A DNA stretch of 64,000 bases. Origin: Amycolatopsis roodepoortensis. Its GTDB lineage: Bacteria > Actinomycetota > Actinomycetes > Mycobacteriales > Pseudonocardiaceae. The notes beneath the pieces were generated by a model. It did no database searches. It saw only the letters and a list, made by a program, of their open reading frames with translations, and had not been told where the DNA came from. Shown piece by piece: positions 8,906-16,578 of the stretch. The position numbers and the translations under genes were made by a program. How positions within the stretch are numbered: the first letter of the stretch is position 1; the number at the start of each line of letters is the position of its first letter. The DNA is taken from NCBI RefSeq assembly GCF_014873915.1, contig NZ_JADBEJ010000001.1, positions 744,001-808,000 of the forward strand. The letters are read 5' to 3'.

Positions 8906-8925
8906 GGTTCTCCTCGGTCGTGCGG

Positions 8926-11900
8926 TCACGCGAGTCGTCTCGGCAGCTGGTCGCCGACGGTCAGCCGGGAATCGGCGTGCAGTTTGGTCAGGACCCTGGA
9001 CACCAGCGACTGCACCGTCCGCCGCGGCAGGCTCAGCTCGGCGGCGATCTCCGGGTTCGACAGCTTCGCCGCCACCAGCCGCGCGACCCGCAGTTCCAGC
9101 GGCGACAGTGCCCCGCTGTGCCGGGGACTCCGCTCGGCACGGCTCAGCACGCCGTAGCGCCGTAGCCTGCTTTCCGCCCGGCGGATGCTCCAGGTGGCTC
9201 CGACCTCGCCGAGCACCTCACACGCTTCGGTGAGCGAACGCGTCGCCGCTTCGAGGTACCCGGCGCGGCCGAGCAGTTCGGCGGCGTCCTCCAGCGCGGC
9301 CGCGAGTTCGATGGGGCGGTGGACCTCGCGGTAGTGATCGGCCGCGGCCAGCATGCCTTCGGGATCGCCGTCGATCAGCGACCGGCACCGGAGAGCGGCC
9401 GCGCTCGCCCTGGCGGGAATGGTCTCTTGGCTCGCTTCCTCGGTGCAGACGGCGAGCGCTTCCTGAGTGACGGCGTCGTTCCCGGCGGCGAGCGCGACGC
9501 GGACGACGTCGGGAAGCCATTGGTGGCGCAACATCATCCGGGCGTAGTCGGGACGCAGCACCGGCGCGAACAGCCGCAGCGCGTCGTCGAGTTCGCCGCG
9601 CTGCTCGGCGGCCATCGCCTGTGCCGCCAGGTAGAAGTCGCAGCTCTCGCGTTCGGACGAGTTCGACGGCGAGTGCGCCTCGGCCGCTTCCAGATGGGCG
9701 CGGACGGCGACGCGTTCGTCGCGATGGCCCGCGATGAGGGCGGCGACCCCGTGCAGCAGCAGGGCGGCGGCGCCCGGCTCGCGGACACCGTAGAAGGTGA
9801 TCGCCGGGCCGTCTTCGGTGACCGAGTCCAATTCGGCCAGCGCCTCGTCCCAGCGCCCGGTCCAGTAGTAGTGCACGGCCGCCGAGACCTGCGGACCGGT
9901 CGGCAGGCCGTGCCGCGCGGCCGTCTCGTACCCGGCGTGCAGCGTGGCGTCGGCTTCGGCGAGCCGGTCGAGGTTCTGCAGGGTGAACAGGCGGTTGTCG
10001 AGCAGGTCGAACCGCAGCGTCGCCAGGTCTGCCTCGTCGCCGGTGGTCTCCAGTGCCGCGTCGATCGCGGTCAGCGCCAGGTCGTGCTCGCGGCGGATCG
10101 AATGCACGAGCCACAACGTCTGCTGCGCGTGCGCGGCCGGGTAGCGCTCACTCGCCTCGGCGTACAGGGCCCGCGCGATCCGTTCGGTCTCGTCGAGGTC
10201 GGCGAGCGTGCCGCGCCGGAAGTTGGCGAGCAGCGTCCGGGTGCTGGTGCGCCACAGTTCCGGCATCGACGGGTCGTCCGCGGTGTCGCCGAGCGCCTCG
10301 ATCGCGCCCGGCGTGTCGCCCCGGCGGTACCGCAGCGCGGCGAGGAAATGCCGCATCTGCGCCAGATCCGCCTTGTCGGTGACGATCTTCACCGCCTGCT
10401 CGGCCTCCGCCTCCGGAGCCAGTTCGAGCCGGAACAGCACGCGCACCAGCGCCGCGATCAACGTCTCCCGCTGCTCGCCGGTGGGCACCGTGCTGTCGAG
10501 CGCGCCGCGGAGCAGGTCGGCCGCGATATGCGGGGCCCGGTTGGACACCGCGACGTGGTTGGCGGTGAGCCAGCCCGCCAGCCATGGGTCGAACGGCACC
10601 GGCCCGGCCGCCAGCTGCTCGGCGACCCGTTTGATCGGCGCGCCCGCCCGGGCGAGCGATTCGGCGGCACGCCGGTGCAACGCGGCGCGGACCGGTTCGG
10701 CGATGGCGCCGTAGAGCGTCTGCCGCTGGAACGGGTGATGGAAGGCGAGCTTGTCTCCGGCGTACTCGATGACGCCCGCGGTGGTGGCGGGCTCCAGCTC
10801 CCGCAGGACCTCCAGCGGACCCTTGTCCGCCAGCGCGGCCAGGTCCTCGACGGCGAATTCCGCGCCCAGCAGCGAGGCGGTCCGCAGGATCTCGGTCGTG
10901 GCGGGGTCGAGGCATTCCAGCGTCCTCGCCACCGCCGCCAGCAGCGACCGCGGCGCGTTCTCGGTGCCGTCCAGCGTCACCTCGGCGACGCCGTCCTTTA
11001 TCCGCAACGAGCCGGTGCGGACCAGGTCTTGCGCGATTTCCCTGGCGTAGAGCGGATTTCCGGCCGCGCGCCGGACCAGCGGGCGGAGACTCGCCCCGAG
11101 CCTGGCCCCGAGGACCACCTCGAACACGGCGGTGACGTCGTCGTCGGTCAGCACCTCGACCGGCATGATCTCGCCGTCCCTCGCCTCGACCCCGCGGCGG
11201 AGCTGGGCGAGATCGCGGCGGCCGTGCCCGGTGCGGGTGGCGGCGACCAGCAGGAGCGGCAGCTGGCGGGTGGCGGCGGCAAGCCGTTGCCACAGCAGCA
11301 CACTCGCCTCGTCGGCCCAGTGGAGGTCGTCGATCACCAGCACCAGCGGGCCCGCCGCGCAGGTCTCGTCGACCAGGGCCAGCAATTTGTCCACAGTGGA
11401 CAGGATCGGGTCGGTGGGGCCCCAGTTCCCGTGCGCGGGTTCGGCGTGCAGCTCGCCGGCCAGCTTGGCCTTGGCCGGATCCGCCGCGCCGTGGTGCACC
11501 CCGAGGCATTCCATGATGACCTGCAGCGGGAACCGTTGCCGCAGCTCGTCGGCCGCGGTCCAGGCGAGCTGGCAGCCCCGCGCCGCGGCGCCCGACAGCC
11601 CGGCGATCAGCAGTTCGGATTTCCCGATCCCCGGTTCGCCTTCGAGCCAGACCGGGCGGCCGCGGCCGGCGAGCACGTCGGTGACGAAGCCGTCCAGCCG
11701 CTCGACCTGCCGGGCGCGGCCGGGCAGCCTGCCCTGGCCGCCGCGTTCGATCGCCTTGGCGACCGGCGGCGGGACGACGCGGACGGGAGCCGGTTTCGGT
11801 CGGGTGACAGGTTTTTCGCTGCCGTCGAGGATGCGCTGGTGCAGATCACGCAACGGCGCACCGGGTTCGACGCCGAGCTCGTCCCGCAGTATCCGCCTGG

Positions 11901-12570
11901 CCTCGCGATAGGCGCTGAGCGCTTCGATCGGCCGCCCGCTGGCGTGCAGGGCGCGCATGAGCGTCTCGTGCAACGACTCGCGGAGCGGGTGCCGCTGCAC
12001 CAGCGCGGTCAGCTCGGCCACCACTTCGCGGTGGTCACCGATGCCGAGCAGCGCCGTGGCGCGCAGTTCGGTGGCGGTGAGCTGGAGTTCGGTCAGCCGG
12101 ACGCGTTCCGCTTCGGCGAACGGGCCCGGCACGCCGGAGTAGGCCTCGCCGCGCCAGAGACCGAGCGCGGTGGTGAGCCTGGCGGCCGCGCCCCGCTGAT
12201 CGGTCTGGGCGAGCAGCCGTCGAGCGGCCGCGGCGTCCTGCTCGAACCGGCTGACGTCGAGCGCTTCCCGGTCCAGCCGCAGTACGTAACTCGACCCTGA
12301 CGAGCTCAGGACGTCGTGCGCGTCACCGCCGGCCTTGCGGATCGCGCCGCGCAGACCAGATACGTAGGTGTGGACGCTGCCGGTGGCGCTGGCGGGCGCC
12401 GACTCGCCCCAGACGCCGGAGATCAGTTCGCCGAGGGAGATCGCCTGGCCGCGCCGCGCCGCCAGGGTGGCGAAGACCGCGCGCTGCCGGGCGGGCCCGA
12501 GCTTCAGCTCGACGTCGTCGAGCCAGGCACGAGGCGGCCCGAGCAGCTCGACGCGCAGCCCGTTCGTCAC
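8926..12570 (-). CDS. Giant SARP-type regulator with ATPase and C-terminal LuxR helix-turn-helix
   Basis: A regulator of about 1,214 residues. The N-terminal OmpR-like DNA-binding and BTAD domains (about 5-250) match the SARP/AfsR architecture. An AAA/STAND ATPase follows, with Walker A GEPGIGKSELL near residue 310 and Walker B LVLVIDDLHWADEAS. A long helical repeat region leads to a LuxR-type helix-turn-helix in the last 60 residues (LSPLELRVARLVAAKLSNPE). The GTG at 12570 has a GGAG site 5 nt upstream and begins right at the domain; ATG 12591 is the alternative. It sits 20 nt upstream of the sugar-binding lipoprotein gene, so it may share a transcript with the uptake locus. The ligand is unknown. 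Confidence 0.87.
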   Translation of the reverse strand: MTNGLRVELLGPPRAWLDDVELKLGPARQRAVFATLAARRGQAISLGELISGVWGESAPASATGSVHTYVSGLRGAIRKAGGDAHDVLSSSGSSYVLRLDREALDVSRFEQDAAAARRLLAQTDQRGAAARLTTALGLWRGEAYSGVPGPFAEAERVRLTELQLTATELRATALLGIGDHREVVAELTALVQRHPLRESLHETLMRALHASGRPIEALSAYREARRILRDELGVEPGAPLRDLHQRILDGSEKPVTRPKPAPVRVVPPPVAKAIERGGQGRLPGRARQVERLDGFVTDVLAGRGRPVWLEGEPGIGKSELLIAGLSGAAARGCQLAWTAADELRQRFPLQVIMECLGVHHGAADPAKAKLAGELHAEPAHGNWGPTDPILSTVDKLLALVDETCAAGPLVLVIDDLHWADEASVLLWQRLAAATRQLPLLLVAATRTGHGRRDLAQLRRGVEARDGEIMPVEVLTDDDVTAVFEVVLGARLGASLRPLVRRAAGNPLYAREIAQDLVRTGSLRIKDGVAEVTLDGTENAPRSLLAAVARTLECLDPATTEILRTASLLGAEFAVEDLAALADKGPLEVLRELEPATTAGVIEYAGDKLAFHHPFQRQTLYGAIAEPVRAALHRRAAESLARAGAPIKRVAEQLAAGPVPFDPWLAGWLTANHVAVSNRAPHIAADLLRGALDSTVPTGEQRETLIAALVRVLFRLELAPEAEAEQAVKIVTDKADLAQMRHFLAALRYRRGDTPGAIEALGDTADDPSMPELWRTSTRTLLANFRRGTLADLDETERIARALYAEASERYPAAHAQQTLWLVHSIRREHDLALTAIDAALETTGDEADLATLRFDLLDNRLFTLQNLDRLAEADATLHAGYETAARHGLPTGPQVSAAVHYYWTGRWDEALAELDSVTEDGPAITFYGVREPGAAALLLHGVAALIAGHRDERVAVRAHLEAAEAHSPSNSSERESCDFYLAAQAMAAEQRGELDDALRLFAPVLRPDYARMMLRHQWLPDVVRVALAAGNDAVTQEALAVCTEEASQETIPARASAAALRCRSLIDGDPEGMLAAADHYREVHRPIELAAALEDAAELLGRAGYLEAATRSLTEACEVLGEVGATWSIRRAESRLRRYGVLSRAERSPRHSGALSPLELRVARLVAAKLSNPEIAAELSLPRRTVQSLVSRVLTKLHADSRLTVGDQLPRRLA

Positions 12571-12630
12571 GCCGGCTCCATTTCTCGTCATGCACCGAAA
12601 GTGGCCGGATCACTACTGTGTCCCCGCAGT

Positions 12631-14694
12631 TTAGGACGTCCTCGGTCCGGTTCGGTTGCGCACCCGGGCGAGTGCGTGCAGCGGCGCGCACCAGGGCTGC
12701 GCGGACCCGGAGGGCGTGGCGCCCGTTTCGGGCAAAAGGAGCGCGGCGAGCTCACCCGCCAGGCTCCGGTGCTGTTCCTCGGTCAGATTTCGTTGGTGGG
12801 AAAGCAAGTGGAGCAGTTCGACCGCCGGCCCGGTGGACAGCGCGCGGACGTTGGCGAGCAGCCACTGCGGGATCCAGCGGGCCGTCAGCTCGTCGCCGAC
12901 CTGGAGCAACTGCTCGGCGACGCGGTCCGCGGGCGCGCCGGAACCCGCCATGGTGGCGGCGATCTCCTGGTGCAGCACGGCGCGGATGGCGGGCGGGGTG
13001 TGCGCGGCGAACACGTCCCGCACCAGCGGGACCCGGAACCGCAGCCGTTCACCCTCGGTTTCCAGCACGTGCGCGGCGAGCGCCTCTTCGACCGCTCCGA
13101 TGAGCGCCCGCAGTTCGCGGCCGGTGACACCGGTCAGATCGGCGACCGTGAACGACGCGCCGAGCAGGGCCGCCGAGCTCAGCGTTCGCTTGCACGGCAC
13201 GGAAAGCGCGGCGAGATGATCTTCGACCACGGTGGCGAGCCTGCTGTGCGGCGTGACGTCGGGCTCGCGCCCGTCGGCGAACTCGGCGAACAGCTCGCAC
13301 AGGTAGCCGGCGTTTCCGGCGCTGTACTCGGCGGCGAACCCGAGGAATTCCCCGCCCGGGTCCCTGGCGAGGGTCTCCTCGGCGAGCGCGGCGACGGCCG
13401 GGCCGTCGAACGGCGGCAGCGAGATGACGTCCCCCTCGAGCCGCGAGCGGAGGACTTCGAGGGTGCGGCGCCGGGGGAGCGGGCGAGCCGAGCCGACCAG
13501 CAGCAGCGGCAGGTGCGCGGTGAACCCGTGCAGCCGCTGCCAGGCGAGCAGGCTTTCCTCGTCGGCCCAGTGCAGGTCTTCGAAGACGAGCACCCACGGT
13601 CCGCCCGCGCACAGTTCGGTGACCGTTCTGCCGAGATCGTCGAGTGCTTCGCCGCCGAGGCTGTCGGCGATGAGGCTCAGCGGGACCGCGCTGGTCAGCT
13701 CGTCGGCCTCGACCCAGCGCGTGCGGCTCCGTGCCGGGGCGAGGGCCTCCGCCAGGAACGCGCTCTTGCCGCCGCCCGCCTCGCCGTCCAGCCAGATGGT
13801 CCCGCCGCGGCCTTCGTCCATGAGCGCGGCCAGATGACGGCGCACCCGGCGGAGTTCGAACTCCCGGCCGACGAACGCGGACGGCCGTTCGGGCACGGCG
13901 TGGGCCTGCCGATGCCGTTCCGGCCGGTCCTGGTGGTGCAGCGCCGGATCGTCGTTCAGGACCCGCTGCCGCAGCGCGAGCAGCTCCGGCCCGGGTTCGA
14001 GGCCGGACTGTTCGATGATGGTCTCGCGGGCGCGGTCGAACGCGGCCAGCGCCTCGGCCTGCCTGCCGGACCGGAACAACGCGGTGATCAGCATCCGGTG
14101 CAGGCCCTCACGCAACGGATGGTGCTCGACCAGCACGGCGAGCTCGCCCACGAGGTCGCGGTAGGCGCCGAGGTGCAGCGCGACCTCGGCCTGGCGTTCG
14201 AGCGCGCTCATCCGCAGCTCGTTCAGCCGGGCGCGCTGGGTCTCGGCGAACGGTCCTGGGATCCCGTCGAGCGCGGAACCCCGCCATTGCCCGAGCGCGG
14301 AGTGAAGCGACTCCAGCTCCCGCTCGTGCGAGCCGGCGAGCCGGTGCGCGCGGGCCCGCTCCAGCTCGGCTTCGAAGACGTGGACGTCGACCTGCTGCCT
14401 CGGCAGGTCGAGGCTGTAGCCGGCGCGGCTGGCGACGAGCGGCCCGCCCGCCGGTTTCAGGGCGCGGCGCAGCGCGGAGACGTAGGTGTACACGATGCCG
14501 GTGGCGCTGTCCGGGGGACGCTCGCCCCAGACGGCGTCGATGATCTCCTTGCGGGAGACGAACTGGCCGGCACGCAGGGCGAGCGTGGCGAACACCGCCT
14601 GACGCTGGGCGGGGCCCAGCGCGATCTCGCCTTCGCCGTGGCGCGCGGGGGAACCGCCCAGCAGGCGCACCGTCAGCGAGGAAACCTCGTCCAT
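12631..14694 (-). CDS. SARP-type regulator with STAND ATPase domain
   Basis: A 687-residue protein. The N-terminal winged helix plus BTAD domain (about 5-250) resembles the neighbouring giant regulator. An ATPase follows, with Walker A GEAGGGKSAFL near residue 308 and Walker B VLVFEDLHWADEES. Unlike its neighbour it ends without a LuxR helix-turn-helix. ATG 14694 (MDEVSSLTVRLLGG) matches the domain start and is used instead of an upstream in-frame ATG. The gene is transcribed toward the giant regulator with a 60-nt gap. The similarity of the two suggests an old tandem duplication followed by loss or gain of the LuxR part; this is inference. Confidence 0.87.
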   Translation of the reverse strand: MDEVSSLTVRLLGGSPARHGEGEIALGPAQRQAVFATLALRAGQFVSRKEIIDAVWGERPPDSATGIVYTYVSALRRALKPAGGPLVASRAGYSLDLPRQQVDVHVFEAELERARAHRLAGSHERELESLHSALGQWRGSALDGIPGPFAETQRARLNELRMSALERQAEVALHLGAYRDLVGELAVLVEHHPLREGLHRMLITALFRSGRQAEALAAFDRARETIIEQSGLEPGPELLALRQRVLNDDPALHHQDRPERHRQAHAVPERPSAFVGREFELRRVRRHLAALMDEGRGGTIWLDGEAGGGKSAFLAEALAPARSRTRWVEADELTSAVPLSLIADSLGGEALDDLGRTVTELCAGGPWVLVFEDLHWADEESLLAWQRLHGFTAHLPLLLVGSARPLPRRRTLEVLRSRLEGDVISLPPFDGPAVAALAEETLARDPGGEFLGFAAEYSAGNAGYLCELFAEFADGREPDVTPHSRLATVVEDHLAALSVPCKRTLSSAALLGASFTVADLTGVTGRELRALIGAVEEALAAHVLETEGERLRFRVPLVRDVFAAHTPPAIRAVLHQEIAATMAGSGAPADRVAEQLLQVGDELTARWIPQWLLANVRALSTGPAVELLHLLSHQRNLTEEQHRSLAGELAALLLPETGATPSGSAQPWCAPLHALARVRNRTGPRTS

Positions 14695-14763
14695 GACCTG
14701 CCGCCTGTGCGTCCGACTGCCGAAAAAGAGTGTCCTGCTCAGCGGAAAGTCTAGTGGCGGCGA

Positions 14764-14866
14764 TGTGGGTTTCGCAATCAATCGGGCACTCACCGTGTGG
14801 GTTTCGACGGCCGAGCCTGGAACAAGCCGTTTCGTGGACTTTCGGATGTCCGTTCATGTGGGTTTC
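14764..14866. promoter_or_regulatory. Three direct repeats TGTGGGTTTC in a divergent promoter region
   Basis: The identical decamer TGTGGGTTTC occurs at 14764-14773, 14796-14805 and 14857-14866. The spacings of 32 and 61 nt are close to 3 and 6 helical turns, which puts all copies on one face of the DNA. The region separates the SARP gene (start 14694, minus) from a small gene (14972, plus). SARP proteins bind phased direct repeats, so these may be operator sites. No binding evidence exists here. Confidence 0.45.
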
Positions 14867-14971
14867 AGGCCCCGTTCAGGCGAGGGGCGACCGGGCAAAG
14901 CCGGGCGTTCGCGGGGGCAGAAAGGCCTGCGGCGCTGGTCGAAGGCATGCGAGCCTGTGCATGCTGTGACA

Positions 14972-15223
14972 GTGAGCCAGGATCTTGAACACTTCGCCGG
15001 TGATGTCCTGCTCAGCCTCGCCAGGAACGGCAGGCTGGTGCTCGACGCCGATGAGGCCGAAGCGCGTATCGCCGAGCTTCGGCGGACGCTGGCTTTCGGC
15101 TACGCCCTCCTGGCCGACCCGGACTACACCGGGCCCGAGGGCAGGCTCCGCGAGATCCTGGACGAGCTGCCCAAGTACGTCGAGGCGTTTCAGCAGGCCA
15201 CGAAGTCCTTCACGCCTCGTTGA
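14972..15223 (+). CDS. Small hypothetical helical protein
   Basis: About 83 residues, charged and predicted mainly helical (SQDLEHFAGDVLLSLARNG, then RLREILDELPKYVEAF). I do not recognise a family. GTG 14972 is chosen as the first start after a divergent promoter region; GTG 14966 is an equally possible start two codons upstream. It lies 82 nt before a LuxR-type regulator on the same strand, so the two may be cotranscribed. Coding is supported by codon bias in this frame only; no homolog is claimed. Confidence 0.55.
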   Translation: MSQDLEHFAGDVLLSLARNGRLVLDADEAEARIAELRRTLAFGYALLADPDYTGPEGRLREILDELPKYVEAFQQATKSFTPR

Positions 15224-15305
15224 GAACTCGTGGAGACTTCGTGAAGAGCTCCTTCGCAGACTGTGTCCCATCCGACTGGGGCCGCGGACAAGCGGAGGGG
15301 ACGAA

Positions 15306-15941
15306 GTGGACACGGAAACCCGACAGATCACCGTGGCGGTGCACGCGCCCGACCCGATCACCACCGCGGGCCTGGCCAGCCAGCTGGGCACACAGCAGGG
15401 GATCGACATCCGGGACTGGGATCAGCGCGCCGAGACCGACGTCCTGGTGTTCGCCGCCGAATGCCTGACGCCGGAGATCGTGCTCTGGCTGCGGCGGCTC
15501 GCCGCCGAGGACGGCAAGCCGGTGGTACTCGTGGTGAGCCAGATCAGCGAGGCGGAACTCGTACCCGCCATCGAATGCCGGGTGGTGGCGGTCCTGCCGC
15601 GCTCGGCCACGACCGGTGAACGGCTGGCACACGCCGTCCGCGCGGCGGCCACCGGCGGCGGAGTGCTCCCGCCGAGCCTGCTCGGTGAACTGCTCAAGCA
15701 CGTCGAGCGGCTGCAGCGCGAGGTGCTCGACCCGATGGGCGTCAACACCGCCGGGCTCACCACCCGGGAGATCGACGTGCTGCGGCTGATGGCCGAGGGC
15801 AAGGACACCGTCGAGATCGCCGGTGAGCTCAGCTACTCGGAACGCAGCGTGAAGCACATCATCCAGGGCATCACCGGACGGCTGAAGCTGAAGAACCGGC
15901 CGCACGCCGTCGCGTACGCGGTGCGGGCCGGGGTGATCTGA
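15306..15941 (+). CDS. LuxR/NarL-type response regulator-like protein
   Basis: A 211-residue protein with a receiver-like N-terminus (VAVHAPDPITTAGLASQL, residues about 8-125) and a LuxR helix-turn-helix C-terminus (LTTREIDVLRLMAEGKDTVEIAGELSYS, about 150-205; quoted in part: LTTREIDVLRLMAEGKD). The phospho-acceptor region is degenerate (WDQRAETDVLVFAAE in place of a clear aspartate loop), so it is probably not phosphorylated normally. GTG 15306 has a strong GGAGGGG site. A similar but divergent gene faces it on the minus strand (15994-16578), forming a convergent pair. No histidine kinase is nearby. Confidence 0.85.
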   Translation: MDTETRQITVAVHAPDPITTAGLASQLGTQQGIDIRDWDQRAETDVLVFAAECLTPEIVLWLRRLAAEDGKPVVLVVSQISEAELVPAIECRVVAVLPRSATTGERLAHAVRAAATGGGVLPPSLLGELLKHVERLQREVLDPMGVNTAGLTTREIDVLRLMAEGKDTVEIAGELSYSERSVKHIIQGITGRLKLKNRPHAVAYAVRAGVI

Positions 15942-15943
15942 GG

Positions 15944-15990
15944 CGTAACTCGCGTGATCGAGGGCGCAACTCGCGTGATTGAAGGCGCAA
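15944..15990. repeat. Short intergenic repeat, three units (family B)
   Basis: Between two convergent LuxR genes the unit CGTAACTCGCGTGATCGA is repeated as GCAACTCGCGTGATTGA and then GCAACTC. The same unit, as longer palindromes, is found at 30433-30493 and 42066-42185. Here the copies are all direct and no long hairpin forms. Confidence 0.6.
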
Positions 15991-15993
15991 CTC

Positions 15994-16578
15994 TCAGATC
16001 AAGCCGGCCCGGATGGCCTCGGCCACCGCTTCGGCGCGGTTCCGCAGGGCCAGCCGCCGCTGCGCGTGGTGCAGGATGTTCTTGATGGTGCGCTGGGAGT
16101 AGCCCATCACCGCGCCGATCTCCGCGGTGTCCTTGCCCTCGGCGATCAGCCGAAGCACGTTGATCTCGCGTGGGTGGAACAGCGCCGGGCCCTCGGTCAG
16201 GGCGCCGTATCCGGCGGCCAGCCGGTCGGCGGAGGCCGTCGGTGCCGATCGCGCGGCCATGACCTCGGCGATCAGCCGGTCCGGCCGGGCCGCCCGATGC
16301 GGTAGGACGCAGCGCACGCCGGCGTCCGCGGCCCAGCGGTGGCCGGACGGCGGGAGCGGTCCGGCGATGAGGATCCCGGGCAGGGCGCCCAGTTCGCTCA
16401 CCGCCCGACGGAGCACCGGGAGGTCCTGCCCGGCCGGGTCCTCGGCGGCCACCAGCACGTCGGCGTCCTGGCCGGCGACCACCGCGATCGTCGTGTCCTG
16501 CGAAAGGATGCCGACGAGGCCCGCGCTGGTCACGGGGTCCGCCGCGCAGACGGCGACCCGGACATCCGGCGCCTTCAC
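15994..16578 (-). CDS. LuxR/NarL-type response regulator-like protein
   Basis: A 194-residue protein. The receiver-like N-terminus (VRVAVCAADPVTSAGLVGIL) has no clear phosphorylatable aspartate. The LuxR helix-turn-helix occupies about residues 130-190 (FHPREINVLRLIAEGKDTAE, then SQRTIKNILHHAQRRL). Its start overlaps the stop of the large LuxR-STAND gene (ATGA, 16575-16578), so it is translated from the same message. It is a diverged relative of the protein encoded at 15306-15941, which it faces tail to tail. The stop lies next to family B repeats. Confidence 0.85.
   Translation of the reverse strand: MKAPDVRVAVCAADPVTSAGLVGILSQDTTIAVVAGQDADVLVAAEDPAGQDLPVLRRAVSELGALPGILIAGPLPPSGHRWAADAGVRCVLPHRAARPDRLIAEVMAARSAPTASADRLAAGYGALTEGPALFHPREINVLRLIAEGKDTAEIGAVMGYSQRTIKNILHHAQRRLALRNRAEAVAEAIRAGLI

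Noticed and set aside
8906..8925. CebR-type operator (TGGGAGCGCTCCCA) for the sugar locus
   Set aside because: The palindrome is not present near either half of the locus, so control by a CebR-like LacI protein is not supported.
9319..12300. A 993-codon open frame on the + strand
   Set aside because: It is antisense to the giant SARP-LuxR gene, has no recognisable domain and reflects the strong third-position G/C bias.
12316..14754. An 812-codon open frame on the + strand
   Set aside because: Antisense to the second SARP gene; composition rich in Arg/Gly/Pro/Gln with no domain, typical of a shadow frame.
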